A stretch of DNA of 46,169 nt from Clostridiales bacterium (GCA_015056185.1 SVGV01000003.1:1-46169); one strand, 5' to 3'; numbered from the stretch's first letter, positions 9,289-19,464 are shown. Numbers and translations are program-made. The notes: a model not told the origin generated them from the sequence alone.

Positions 9289-10075
9289 TTTTTCTGCGGA
9301 GGATCATGAATCCGATGAGTGCGATGGATAAAGTAATCAGAATAGAAAGCGGGATCAGCAGAGGCGAACCTTGCGGCTCAGCATCGGATGTATCGTATTG
9401 ATCGATGATCTCTTTGGTTTCATGATAGGGGTAAACATCAATACCATTCATGTTGACCGTTGGTAATTCGGGTTCCTCGTAAGAGATCGGCGCAGAGGGG
9501 ATGATCCACGCCAGCTCACCGGAATCTCCCGGGATCAGAGCCATGGGGATCCGGAAATAGGGCTGCCCGCTGACCAATAGTGTGCCCTGGGGTACATGAC
9601 CAAAGGCTGCTTTGACCCGGGCATAATAATCGGTTTTGCCTTCTTCGCTGCCAAATGCAGGGATGGTCCATTTGCCCACATTGGCTTCTATCCGCTTGCG
9701 TTCTTCCTCGCTTAACGAAGCATTGGGCGGCACGGGGAGGCCTTTGCTGATTTGGAAAACGGCGGTTTTGCCATTGGCATAGATGGGCAGCATCCACACA
9801 ACGCTGCCTTGTTCTTTTAAAATGGAGGTAACCTCGTGGTGTGAATCGGTTTTCAGCCGGAATAGGTTTACATCCACATACACTTTTTGTGCCAGGGAGA
9901 GGTCCACATCCGCTTGCGTGATTTTGGTGCCCATTTCCACAAGGCTGTTGTTAAAAAGCTCCACGATCTTCGGGGTGAGGGGGCTCAGTTCTTCTTCCGC
10001 TTCGCTGTTTGCAAAGTCGGGGAGGGGCATCAACAATAAGAGTGCGGCTAGTAACAGGCTGAACGTCTTTTTCAT
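9272..10075 (-). CDS. Signal-peptide protein with C-terminal transmembrane anchor, unknown function
   Basis: MKKTFSLLLAALLLLMPLPDFANS signal; C-terminal SPLLIPLSILITLSIALIGFMILRRKTKR. Confidence 0.7.
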   Translation of the reverse strand: MKKTFSLLLAALLLLMPLPDFANSEAEEELSPLTPKIVELFNNSLVEMGTKITQADVDLSLAQKVYVDVNLFRLKTDSHHEVTSILKEQGSVVWMLPIYANGKTAVFQISKGLPVPPNASLSEEERKRIEANVGKWTIPAFGSEEGKTDYYARVKAAFGHVPQGTLLVSGQPYFRIPMALIPGDSGELAWIIPSAPISYEEPELPTVNMNGIDVYPYHETKEIIDQYDTSDAEPQGSPLLIPLSILITLSIALIGFMILRRKTKRTA

Positions 10076-10103
10076 TCCACTGCACCTCTCTTGAAACGAC
10101 TGA

Positions 10104-10871
10104 CTAATTCCAGCTATCAAATACCATACGGGCGATGGTTTGGATGGTGCGCTCAAATTCGCCCCGGTCCACCTGATTGGCGCACAGGCACAGCACAAAG
10201 GGGGATTTACTGTAAACGATGCCCACATCGTGGGTGATGCCGTCATCTTCCCCCGTTTTGTGGGCGACGATGGTGCCGGGGGGCAGCAGAACGGGGATCT
10301 TGCCGTTGAGCCGCTGGTTTTTTAAGATGGAAAGCATCTCTAAGCTGGCTTCGCTGCTGATGAGGGTACCTTGCTCCATCCTTTCCAAAAGGATGCCTAT
10401 CTCAGTGGGGGTGATGTAGTTTTCGATCCCTTTTCGGCTCAATTCCGCCATGAACAGCTTGCGGTTTACGGTGGTGGTACAAAGCCCTAAACTGCGCATC
10501 CGTTGATTGATGTTTTCGATGCCCACCATGTCCATCAGGATGTTGGTGGCGGTGTTGTCTGAAAGGATGATCATCAAGGTGATGAGGTCTTTGATGGTGA
10601 CCGTAAGGCCATCGTGCATGTAGCTTAAGGCGCCGCAGGAGGGCAGCTTATCCTCTGCTTTGATGCAGTAGGTATCCGTAAGATCCAGCCTGCCTTCCGC
10701 CGCCTGATAGAAACATTCCACCATCACCGGGATCTTAATTACGCTGGCAGCTAAAAAGGCATCATCCGGGTGATAGGTTTTGACCTCACCGGAAAGAAGG
10801 TTTTTGGCGTATAACCCCACTTTGCCGGGGGTGTTTTGTAAAAGCGCGAAAACTTCTGCAAACCGATCCAT
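10104..10871 (-). CDS. Serine hydrolase, class A beta-lactamase fold
   Basis: SVIK (SxxK), SDN, HKTG motifs; RBS before ATG at 10871. Confidence 0.85.
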   Translation of the reverse strand: MDRFAEVFALLQNTPGKVGLYAKNLLSGEVKTYHPDDAFLAASVIKIPVMVECFYQAAEGRLDLTDTYCIKAEDKLPSCGALSYMHDGLTVTIKDLITLMIILSDNTATNILMDMVGIENINQRMRSLGLCTTTVNRKLFMAELSRKGIENYITPTEIGILLERMEQGTLISSEASLEMLSILKNQRLNGKIPVLLPPGTIVAHKTGEDDGITHDVGIVYSKSPFVLCLCANQVDRGEFERTIQTIARMVFDSWN

Positions 10872-11073
10872 ACATACCCCTCCTTTTGTTCTGCTTTTAG
10901 TATATCGGGGTTTGTGTAAAATGAAAATACGCAAAGGCGGCAAAAGGGAAAGGCGGGGGAAGTTGTGCTGCTTTTCTGAATTTGCAGTGCTCTTATCTAT
11001 ACAGAAAAGCAAAAAATGTGTAAAATGATAAGAAAACCAAAACCATAGTTATATGGGTGGAAGGATGATAACC

Positions 11074-12360
11074 ATGGCAAAGAGCCCCAAATTTGATACG
11101 TTGATGATCCACGGCGGTCAGACCCCTGACAGCGCCACCGGCTCCCGTGCTGTGCCCATTTACCAGACCACCTCTTATGTATATGAAAACGCCCAGCGTG
11201 CGGCTGAGATCTTTGATTTAAAGGCCTCCGGTTACATTTACAGCCGCATCGACAACCCCACGGTGGATGTGCTGGAAAAACGGGTGGCGCTGTTGGAAGG
11301 CGGCACCGGTGCAGTGGCAACGGCATCCGGCATGAGCGCCATTTTGTATTCCGTTTTGAACATCTGTGAGGTGGGGGATGAGGTGGTTGCAGCCGTCACC
11401 CTGTACGGCGGCACCCATACCCTTTTCAGTGACCGGATGCTCAAGCAGTATGGCATCAAAGTCCACTTGGTGGATGCCGATGACCCCGCTGCCTTTGAAG
11501 CCAAGTTTAACGAAAAGACCCGCTGCGTGTACTTTGAATCCATGGGCAACCCCGGCATCAATATCCCGGATATCGAGGGCATCTGCGAGGCGGCCCACCG
11601 CCACGGCATCCCCGTCATTTGCGATAACACCTTTGGTACCCCTTACCTTGTGCAGCTGAAGGACCATGGGGTGGATATCGTGGTCCATTCCCTCACAAAA
11701 TATATGGGGGGCCACGGCACCAGCATCGGCGGCATCGTGGTGGATCTTGGCACCTTCAACTGGGCCAACGGCCGTTACCCCATGTTTACCGAGCCTGATG
11801 AGACCTACCACGGCGTGGTCTACGGTGCCGATATGCCCAGGGCATACATCACCAAACTCCGTACCCAGCTTTTAAGGGACACCGGTGCCTGTATGTCCCC
11901 CTTTAACGCATTTTTGATCCTCCAGGGCATCGAGACGCTGAGCCTGAGGATGGATCGCCACTGCCAAAACGCTTTGGAGGTTGCAAACCGTCTTGCCGCC
12001 CATGATATGGTGGAATCCGTCTGTTACCCTGCACTTGAGGGCAACAAATATTATGACCGGGCCCGGAAATACTTTAAAAAAGGCTGCGGCGCTATTTTGA
12101 CCTTTAACATCAAAGGTGGCGTGGCAGCAGGTAAAACCTTTATTGATAGCCTGGAGCTGTTCTCCTTACTGGCCAACGTTGCGGATGCCAAGAGCCTGGT
12201 GATCCACCCGGCCAGCACCACCCATGGGCAGATGAGCGAGGAAGCTTTGGTGGCTGCGGGCATCGAGCCCGGCATGATCCGCCTTTCCATCGGTTTGGAG
12301 GATGTTGAGGATATTTGGGAGGATCTTGAGCGGGGCCTTGAAGCAGCCCGGAAAGGATGA
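11074..12360 (+). CDS. metY: O-acetylhomoserine sulfhydrylase (aminocarboxypropyltransferase)
   Basis: FDTLMIHGGQTPD, PIYQTTSY, PLP lysine motif SLTKYMGGHGTSIGG. Confidence 0.95.
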   Translation: MAKSPKFDTLMIHGGQTPDSATGSRAVPIYQTTSYVYENAQRAAEIFDLKASGYIYSRIDNPTVDVLEKRVALLEGGTGAVATASGMSAILYSVLNICEVGDEVVAAVTLYGGTHTLFSDRMLKQYGIKVHLVDADDPAAFEAKFNEKTRCVYFESMGNPGINIPDIEGICEAAHRHGIPVICDNTFGTPYLVQLKDHGVDIVVHSLTKYMGGHGTSIGGIVVDLGTFNWANGRYPMFTEPDETYHGVVYGADMPRAYITKLRTQLLRDTGACMSPFNAFLILQGIETLSLRMDRHCQNALEVANRLAAHDMVESVCYPALEGNKYYDRARKYFKKGCGAILTFNIKGGVAAGKTFIDSLELFSLLANVADAKSLVIHPASTTHGQMSEEALVAAGIEPGMIRLSIGLEDVEDIWEDLERGLEAARKG

Positions 12361-12364
12361 GACC

Positions 12365-13282
12365 ATGGTAAACAGGATCGACCGTCTCATTGGCAATACC
12401 CCTATGGTGCAGCTGGTGCAGTTTGCAGAGAAGATGGGGGCGAAGGCGGATATTTTCGCTAAACTGGAAAGTAAAAACCCCGGCGGCAGTGTGAAGGACC
12501 GGGCGGCGTTATATATGATCAACGAGGCTGAGGCCACGGGCAAGTTAAAGCCCGGCGGCACCATTGTGGAGCCCACCAGCGGCAACACCGGCATCGGCCT
12601 TGCTATGATCGCCACGGCAAGGGGCTACCGCACCATTTTGACCATGCCGGATACCATGAGCGCAGAGCGTATTAGTGTATTAAAAGCCTATGGTGCCGAG
12701 ATCGAGCTGACCCCCGGTGCCATGGGGATGGCGGGTGCCATCAAAGCCGCCGAGGAAATTGTGATGATCACCCCCGGCGCTGTGATGATGGGCCAGTTTG
12801 ACAACGAAGCCAACGTGACCAGTCATGTGATGACCACCGCACCTGAGATCTACGTGCAGATGGAAGAACGGGTGGATGCCTTTATTGCGGGCATCGGCAG
12901 CGGCGGCACCGTCACCGGTGTGGGCAAAGGGTTTGAGCTGCTGGGATGTAAAGCGGATGTCATCGGTGTGGAGCCGGCGGAATCCCCCTATTTGACCCGG
13001 GGCCGCAGCGGCGTACACGGCATCCAGGGCATCGGTGCGGGGTTTGCGCCCTCCATCCTGGACCGCAGGTATGTAAAGGAAGTCGTCACGGTTACCACCG
13101 ATGACGCAAAAAACACCATGAAAACCCTGGCTCAAACCGAGGCAATTTTGTGCGGTATCTCCGGCGGCGCGGCATTAAAAGCCGCTGTGGAATTGAGCCA
13201 TCGTCCGGAATACATGGGCAAACGCCTGGTGGTGCTGCTGCCGGATTCCGGCGAACGGTACCTTTCCATGGGGATCTATTAA
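12365..13282 (+). CDS. cysK: Cysteine synthase A
   Basis: RIDRLIGNTPMVQL, KNPGGSVKDR, PTSGNTGIGLA, GISGGAA. Confidence 0.95.
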   Translation: MVNRIDRLIGNTPMVQLVQFAEKMGAKADIFAKLESKNPGGSVKDRAALYMINEAEATGKLKPGGTIVEPTSGNTGIGLAMIATARGYRTILTMPDTMSAERISVLKAYGAEIELTPGAMGMAGAIKAAEEIVMITPGAVMMGQFDNEANVTSHVMTTAPEIYVQMEERVDAFIAGIGSGGTVTGVGKGFELLGCKADVIGVEPAESPYLTRGRSGVHGIQGIGAGFAPSILDRRYVKEVVTVTTDDAKNTMKTLAQTEAILCGISGGAALKAAVELSHRPEYMGKRLVVLLPDSGERYLSMGIY

Positions 13283-13309
13283 GTTTGTTTGAAAATCTAG
13301 GAGGTCTTT

Positions 13310-14224
13310 ATGCCTGTTAAAATACCCGATGCTCTTCCCGCGGCCAAGGTGCTTTCGGAAGAGAACATCTTTGTTATGACGGAAAAACGCGCAGTTTCTC
13401 AGGACATCCGCCCGCTGCGCATTGCCATTGTGAATTTGATGCCCACCAAAGAGGTGACGGAGACCCAGCTTTTGCGGCTCATCGGCAACAGCCCCATCCA
13501 GGTGGAGGTGGTGCTTTTGACCACCGCCACCTACAGCGCCACCCACACCTCGGAAGATCATTTAAAGGATTTTTACCGCACTTTTGAAGAGGTAAAGGAT
13601 CAGCGGTTTGACGGCCTCATCATCACCGGTGCCCCGGTGGAACACCTGGAGTTTGAGGACGTAAAGTATTGGGACGAGCTGAGAAGGATCATGGAGTGGA
13701 GCAACAACCATGTTTTTTCCACCTTGCACATTTGCTGGGCTGCCCAGGCGGGGCTGTACTTTAACTACGGCATCCCCAAGTATGACCTGAAAGAAAAGTG
13801 TTTTGGCGTCTTCCCTCATACCGTCCTTGAAAAGCGCAGCAAGCTTTTAAGGGGCTTTGATGATGTCTTTTTTGCACCCCACAGCCGTCATACCGAGATC
13901 CATCGGGAGGATGTGGAAAAGGTGGAAGAACTGACCATTGTAGCGGAATCCCCCCTGGCGGGGGTCTATGCCATCGAAAGCAAGGATGGACGACAGATCT
14001 ACATCACCGGTCATTCGGAATACGATGGTGATACCTTAAACCGGGAATACCGGCGGGATAAGGACAGGGGCATGAACATCGCCATGCCTTATAACTACTT
14101 CCCCAATAACGATGATACCAAAGAACCCATGGTGACCTGGCGCAGCCATGCCAACTTGTTGTTTACCAACTGGCTGAACTATTATGTTTACCAGGAGACT
14201 CCCTTTGACCTGGATACGCTGTAA
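13310..14224 (+). CDS. metA: Homoserine O-acyltransferase MetA, predicted acetyl-CoA type (MetAA)
   Basis: [42 protein letters not shown]; residue 111 is Glu. Confidence 0.93.
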   Translation: MPVKIPDALPAAKVLSEENIFVMTEKRAVSQDIRPLRIAIVNLMPTKEVTETQLLRLIGNSPIQVEVVLLTTATYSATHTSEDHLKDFYRTFEEVKDQRFDGLIITGAPVEHLEFEDVKYWDELRRIMEWSNNHVFSTLHICWAAQAGLYFNYGIPKYDLKEKCFGVFPHTVLEKRSKLLRGFDDVFFAPHSRHTEIHREDVEKVEELTIVAESPLAGVYAIESKDGRQIYITGHSEYDGDTLNREYRRDKDRGMNIAMPYNYFPNNDDTKEPMVTWRSHANLLFTNWLNYYVYQETPFDLDTL

Positions 14225-14297
14225 CAGGTTGAAAAATCCAGCGTAGACACATATAATAACAAAGATGGGCATTTGCCCGAAAAACAGAATAATGGAA

Positions 14298-14407
14298 GCA
14301 ATCTTTGGGGCAGGGTGAAATTCCCGACCGGCGGTTAAGCCCGCGAGCCATTTGGCAGACCAGGACCTCCTGGGCCGACAGTACAGTCTGGATGAGAAAG
14401 GATTGCA
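14298..14407 (+). ncRNA. FMN riboswitch (RFN element)
   Basis: GGGGCAGGGTGAAATTCCCGACCGGCGGT...AGCCCGCGAGCC...AGTCTGGATGAGAAAGGATT upstream of ribU. Confidence 0.97.
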
Positions 14408-14452
14408 GGACCCTTTTTTGTGCTTCCATTGTCGATTAAAGGAGATGTGAAC

Positions 14453-15061
14453 ATGGAACGCAAAAAACTCAACGTCCTCGTAAACACGGCACTGCTTTCT
14501 GCTATCTCAGTTTTGCTGATGCTGGTGGAATTCCCCCTGCCTATGTTTCCCCCGTGGCTGAAATTCGGCTTTTCCGACGTACCGAGCATCATCGGGGGTT
14601 TTGCTTTTGGCCCCGGCGGTGCCATCGCCATCAATGTGATCAAGAATTTGATGAACATCGTATTAAAGGGACCCAGCTTTGGTGGGGTAGGCGAGCTTGC
14701 TAATCTGCTCATGGGCTGCGCCGTGGCTTTGACCGCAACGATGATCTACCGGAAAAAGCGCACCGTAAAGGGTGCTGCTGTTGGCCTTGCAGCCGGCGTG
14801 CTGGCCGGCACTGTGGCCGGTGTCATCGCCAACATCTATATGCTGGTGCCCGCAGCGGGCATTGGTGAAGGGACCCTCGCCGGCGTGATGACCGCCCTGT
14901 GCAGCGCAGTGGGCATTACGGGGCTTTCCCCCATGATGAGCTATGCCCTCATCGGTGTGGTGCCCTTTAACATCATCAAAATGGGTGCAGAGGCCATTGT
15001 GGTACTGCTGATTTACCGCCGCGTTGTTCCGCTGATGGCCGGCAAAGAAAAAGAGAAATAA
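14453..15061 (+). CDS. ribU: ECF transporter S component, riboflavin (RibU)
   Basis: Hydrophobic; FPLPMFPPWLKFGFSDVPSIIGGFAFGP; immediately downstream of FMN riboswitch. Confidence 0.93.
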   Translation: MERKKLNVLVNTALLSAISVLLMLVEFPLPMFPPWLKFGFSDVPSIIGGFAFGPGGAIAINVIKNLMNIVLKGPSFGGVGELANLLMGCAVALTATMIYRKKRTVKGAAVGLAAGVLAGTVAGVIANIYMLVPAAGIGEGTLAGVMTALCSAVGITGLSPMMSYALIGVVPFNIIKMGAEAIVVLLIYRRVVPLMAGKEKEK

Positions 15062-15088
15062 ACGGCGTTAGCCGCAGGAGGTTTGTTT

Positions 15089-16291
15089 ATGGCGAAGATC
15101 CCCATGACAACGCCCATCGTGGAGATGGATGGAGACGAAATGACCCGCATCATCTGGAAGATGATCAAAGATGAACTGCTGATGCCCTTTGTGGATCTGA
15201 AGACCGAGTACTATGACCTTGGTTTGCCCCACCGGGATGAGACCGATGACCAGGTGACCCATGATGCTGCTGCTGCCGCGAAAAAGTATGGGGTAGCTGT
15301 TAAGTGTGCCACCATCACCCCCAATGCCCAGCGGGTGGAAGAATACAGCTTAAAGCGCATGTACCCCAGCCCCAATGCCACCATCCGTGCGGCTATGGAC
15401 GGCACCGTGTTCCGTGCGCCCATCATCATGGATGGCATTGAGCCCCTGGTACCCCGCTGGAAGGCACCCATCACCGTGGCTCGTCATGCCTATGGCGACA
15501 TCTACAAAGGGGTGGAATTCCGGGTGCCCGGCCCCGGTACCGTCACTATGACCATGAAGACGGATGATGGGGAAGAGACCCTTATGGTCCACGAATACAA
15601 AGGCGAAGGCATTGCCCTTAGCATGCATAACACCAAAAAGAGCATTGAAAGCTTTGCAAAAGCCTGCTTTGAATATGCCCTCAGCACCAAGCAGGATCTT
15701 TGGTTTGGCGCCAAGGATACCATCTTAAAGGTGTACGATGGGGAATTCAGAGCCATCTTTGAAGCCATCTTTGAAGCGGATTATAAAGATCGGTTTGATG
15801 AGGCCGGCATCCGCTATGAATACACCCTCATTGATGATGCCGTTGCCCGCGTGATGCGCAGCCAGGGTGGATTCATCTGGGCGTGCAAAAACTACGATGG
15901 CGATGTGATGAGCGATATGATTGCCACCGCCTTCGGCAGCCTTGCCATGATGACCAGCGTGCTGGTATCCCCCGATGGGAAGTACGAGTACGAGGCGGCC
16001 CATGGCACCGTGACCCGCCACTACTACCGCTACTTAAAGGGCGAGCAGACCAGCACCAACCCTGTGGCTACCATCTTTGCATGGACAGGCGCTTTGAAAA
16101 AGCGGGGCGAGCTGGATGGTAACGCAGAGCTTGCCGCCTTTGGCCAAAAGCTGGAGGATGCGACCATGGCGACCCTGGCTTCCGGCAAGATGACGGGGGA
16201 TCTGGCAGCTTCCTGCGTGAAGGAAGAAAAAACCGTACTGAACACGGCCGACTTTATTGCCGCCGTGAGAAATACTTTGGAATCTATGTAA
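15089..16291 (+). CDS. icd: NADP-dependent isocitrate dehydrogenase (eukaryote-like type)
   Basis: VEMDGDEMTRIIWKMIKDEL, YDLGLPHRD, ARHAYGDIYKGVEF, EAAHGTVTRHY. Confidence 0.95.
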   Translation: MAKIPMTTPIVEMDGDEMTRIIWKMIKDELLMPFVDLKTEYYDLGLPHRDETDDQVTHDAAAAAKKYGVAVKCATITPNAQRVEEYSLKRMYPSPNATIRAAMDGTVFRAPIIMDGIEPLVPRWKAPITVARHAYGDIYKGVEFRVPGPGTVTMTMKTDDGEETLMVHEYKGEGIALSMHNTKKSIESFAKACFEYALSTKQDLWFGAKDTILKVYDGEFRAIFEAIFEADYKDRFDEAGIRYEYTLIDDAVARVMRSQGGFIWACKNYDGDVMSDMIATAFGSLAMMTSVLVSPDGKYEYEAAHGTVTRHYYRYLKGEQTSTNPVATIFAWTGALKKRGELDGNAELAAFGQKLEDATMATLASGKMTGDLAASCVKEEKTVLNTADFIAAVRNTLESM

Positions 16292-16306
16292 AAGGAGCAG
16301 AGAACA

Positions 16307-16804
16307 GTGGCAATTTATAACGAGTGGCTGGATTTGGTGGAAAACCTGACGGAAGATCAGAGCGATTATTTTAATAAAGAGTACTACGAAAAAGAAGAGG
16401 CTCTTTATAAAGTGGTATTGGGCATGTACCCCAATGCGTTGGAAGGCCGTTTTGACAAGCTTTGTGATGAATACAACTTTGAGCCCGTGATGTTCTGCGG
16501 CTTCATCGATGGCATCAACACCAGCTTGAAGACCCCTTACGACATGAAGAAGATCCGCATCAACAGCAAGCTGAAGTTTGAGCTGGATTACGAAAAGCTG
16601 TACTTCAACATGCTGGAGGCAAAGGCTCGTTGGCTGTATGAACTGCCCGAGTGGGATAACATTTTGACCCCTGAAAAGCGCCGTGCCATCGTCCGTGAGC
16701 GGAACGAATCCAAACGCGCCGTCAGCAACAAGATCGACCGCAATGCTCCCTGCCCCTGCGGCAGCGGCAAAAAGTACAAAAAGTGCTGCGGTGCCAACGC
16801 CTAA
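16307..16804 (+). CDS. SEC-C metal-binding domain protein
   Basis: C-terminal [19 protein letters not shown]. Confidence 0.9.
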   Translation: MAIYNEWLDLVENLTEDQSDYFNKEYYEKEEALYKVVLGMYPNALEGRFDKLCDEYNFEPVMFCGFIDGINTSLKTPYDMKKIRINSKLKFELDYEKLYFNMLEAKARWLYELPEWDNILTPEKRRAIVRERNESKRAVSNKIDRNAPCPCGSGKKYKKCCGANA

Positions 16805-16825
16805 TCGGTTTTAGATCAACTATCA

Positions 16826-16866
16826 AACAAGCTTGGTGCCTTGGGTGCCGGGCTTGTTCTTTTTTA
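16826..16866 (+). terminator. Intrinsic terminator
   Basis: AACAAGC...GCTTGTT-CTTTTTT. Confidence 0.7.
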
Positions 16867-16912
16867 GGCATTCCTTTTGATGCGAGGCATTGTGTGAATG
16901 CCGGGGAGGCTT

Positions 16913-17755
16913 ATGATGAGCGCAAATAACGTATGGGACAGTAAATCCCGCTATTATAACCTGATGACGCTGATGGAGGTAAACGGCACCAACCTGCAGT
17001 TGGATGCCATCCCGCTCCACCCCGATGATGTGGTGCTGGATGTGGGCTGTGGCCCAGGGCGTGTGGCCATCCAGGCGGCAAAACGGGTGAAAAAGGTGAT
17101 CTGCCTGGATTCCTCCGAAAAGATGCTGATGGAATGCAGGCAAAACTGCGAGGCCGCCGGAGTAACGAATGTAGAGTATGTTCTGGCGGATTGGGAGCAG
17201 GTGGAAATGGGCAAGACCATCCCTGAGGTGGATGTGGCCATTTTAGCCCGGTTTGGGGTGCCGACTTCCTATGAAAAGCTCCAAAAAACGGCCAGGAAGT
17301 GTGCGGTCTCCATCGTATGGGCAAAGGGTGCGCCCGGTTTGCCCCAAAGCAGCGGTAAGCTGTTTCATGGCTGCTATTCCCAGGATGATATGGAGCGCTA
17401 CCCGCAGCTTCGGCCGCCAAGAACCCTCAGCTTTCCTGAGCCCGGGTCCGACGAAGGAAAAAGCCGGGAAGAACTGCTCACGGAGCCTTTGCCCTATGGC
17501 GGGGCCGCCATCAAAGAGCGGATGGATGCCCTTCACGTGGAATGCCATGTGACCACCGTAGAAGAAGGGTGGGACAGGCTGTTCCAAACCAAAGAGGAAG
17601 CCTATGATTGGCTGATCCAGCTTTCCGGCCATCCGGAATTGGTGGATGCAGAACGGTTTCATCAAAACGTAGATTCCTGTTTAACAAAGCGTGAGGATGG
17701 CTGGTACTTCTTTTTGCCAACCGCTTCCGATGTCGTTTGGTTTCAAACAAGGTAA
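16913..17755 (+). CDS. Class I SAM-dependent methyltransferase
   Basis: VVLDVGCGPGRVAIQAAKRVKKVICLDSSEKML. Confidence 0.9.
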   Translation: MMSANNVWDSKSRYYNLMTLMEVNGTNLQLDAIPLHPDDVVLDVGCGPGRVAIQAAKRVKKVICLDSSEKMLMECRQNCEAAGVTNVEYVLADWEQVEMGKTIPEVDVAILARFGVPTSYEKLQKTARKCAVSIVWAKGAPGLPQSSGKLFHGCYSQDDMERYPQLRPPRTLSFPEPGSDEGKSREELLTEPLPYGGAAIKERMDALHVECHVTTVEEGWDRLFQTKEEAYDWLIQLSGHPELVDAERFHQNVDSCLTKREDGWYFFLPTASDVVWFQTR

Positions 17756-17756
17756 A

Positions 17757-17792
17757 CAAAAAGCCGCTTTCATTAAGAAGGCGGCTTTTATG
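17757..17792. terminator. Bidirectional intrinsic terminator
   Basis: AAAAGCCGC...GCGGCTTTT between convergent genes. Confidence 0.8.
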
Positions 17793-17793
17793 T

Positions 17794-18126
17794 TTACTGT
17801 TCGGGTTTGGGAGTCGTGGTGCCGCTGCTGCCATCGGGCAAATCCAGCGCTTTGCGGACGTCGTCACTTAGGTCATCCAGCATGGTATCGCCATCGGTAT
17901 CCTCCGGCATGGCGGTGCTGTTGGGGCCCTCCGGCGGGATCTCGGTACCCGGGTCATCCCCGCTGGGATTATCCGTGGGGGGAGTGGTGGGACCGTTTTG
18001 GATCACATCGTTTGGGGACATGGTTTTGGTGGGCAGGCCGTGTTCATCCATGTTGCCATCGCCGCAGCCCACAAGGGCTGTAAGGCACAACACAAGGATA
18101 ATGGAAAAACAAAGTGCTTTTTTCAT
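17794..18126 (-). CDS. Small lipoprotein of unknown function
   Basis: MKKALCFSIILVLCLTALVGC lipobox; Pro/Asp/Thr-rich low-complexity remainder. Confidence 0.7.
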   Translation of the reverse strand: MKKALCFSIILVLCLTALVGCGDGNMDEHGLPTKTMSPNDVIQNGPTTPPTDNPSGDDPGTEIPPEGPNSTAMPEDTDGDTMLDDLSDDVRKALDLPDGSSGTTTPKPEQ

Positions 18127-18199
18127 AGGTGATACCTCGCTTTATCTTTTTGCCCATAGTATCACCGGGAGGCCGCCCCCTTATGCGCACAAAGGGAAA

Positions 18200-19315
18200 C
18201 TAAAAACCATCCTGGGGGAGTTTGCCCTCCACCTTTTGCCGGTAGCTTTGGCCGTTTAAATACAGTGTGCATACGCTTTTTAAAAGGATCACAAAGAAGG
18301 GGGAGTAGATCAGCCCCACAATGCCAAAGGCTTTCAACCCCACATACATGGCCAGCATGGTCACGATGGGGTTGATGCCGATCTGACTGCCGATGAGCTT
18401 GGGCTCCAGCATCTGCCTTGTGAAGGACTGCAGCAGATAGATGATGCCGATGGCCACGGCGTTGCCCGTTTGGCCCAAAAGAGCGAGGATCAGCGCCCAG
18501 GGAATGAGCACCAGCCCTGCGCCCACTGCGGGCAGCGCATCGATGATAGCGATAAGGGCGGAGATCAAAAGGGCGTAGGGGATGCCCATAAACTGCAGGC
18601 ACAGGAATAGCAGCACAAAGGTGACGCTCATAAGGATGCCCTCGGCTTTTAGATAGCCCAAGACGGATTTCAAGGTAGTGGTGTAGAGGGTTTTAGCGGT
18701 GCGAATGATCTTCAGCGGCAGGGCATGGCGAAAAAAGGCTTTGTATTTGGGCTTATCTTTGCTGAAGAAAAAAGCAGATAACAGCGTGACAAACAAAAAC
18801 AGCAGATAGTTTGGCAGCGACAGAGCAAACTGGATGATCCACCGCCCCATGGCGGCGGCAAATTGCTCCAGCAAAAGGCCAAACTGGCCGGATAATTGAT
18901 CAAACACCGCCCAAAACTGGCTATGCTCGATGCCGATGCCGGTAAAGAGACCCGCAATGGAATTGCGCAGCCCAGTTAACAGATCGGGCCACAGGGCGGG
19001 GAGGGAATCAGCCAGGGATGCCAGCTGACTGAATAAGGTGGACAACAGCAGGAATACTCCGCTCCCTAAAACGCATAGCATGAGTACAAGGCCGATGATG
19101 GCAGAGATCGCCCGGCTCAGGTGCAGCTTTGTGGTAAGAATACGGATCATAGGCTCTAGCAGGGCAGAAAGCAGGGCCCCCAGCACAACCGGTGCCAGGT
19201 AGGGGAGCAGGATCAGGGCCAGACACAAAAAAGCGGAGGCAATGAGCAGCAGCAGGGGAAGCTCAGCATAGCGAAGCGACTCAGAAAAATAGTGTTTCAA
19301 ACGGCTCATCTGCAC
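18200..19315 (-). CDS. AI-2E/sporulation YtvI-like permease
   Basis: Polytopic; DALPAVGAGLVLIPWAL...GIIYLLQSFTRQMLEPKLIGSQIGINPIVTMLAMYVG. Confidence 0.85.
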   Translation of the reverse strand: MQMSRLKHYFSESLRYAELPLLLLIASAFLCLALILLPYLAPVVLGALLSALLEPMIRILTTKLHLSRAISAIIGLVLMLCVLGSGVFLLLSTLFSQLASLADSLPALWPDLLTGLRNSIAGLFTGIGIEHSQFWAVFDQLSGQFGLLLEQFAAAMGRWIIQFALSLPNYLLFLFVTLLSAFFFSKDKPKYKAFFRHALPLKIIRTAKTLYTTTLKSVLGYLKAEGILMSVTFVLLFLCLQFMGIPYALLISALIAIIDALPAVGAGLVLIPWALILALLGQTGNAVAIGIIYLLQSFTRQMLEPKLIGSQIGINPIVTMLAMYVGLKAFGIVGLIYSPFFVILLKSVCTLYLNGQSYRQKVEGKLPQDGF

Positions 19316-19435
19316 CCTCCCTTGCCCTTTTTTAGTAGTATGCCCCGCTATGGAAAAACATTTTTAAAATTTGTTTCAAAAAGGGAAATGCTTGTGAAAA
19401 AAGTGCCGTAGTGAGTTAGTTGAGAAAAATTGTTA

Positions 19436-19464
19436 TTGAACACAGGGAAGTGGTGTTGTATAAT
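19436..19464 (+). promoter_or_regulatory. Sigma-A promoter
   Basis: TTGAAC - 17 nt - TATAAT. Confidence 0.8.
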
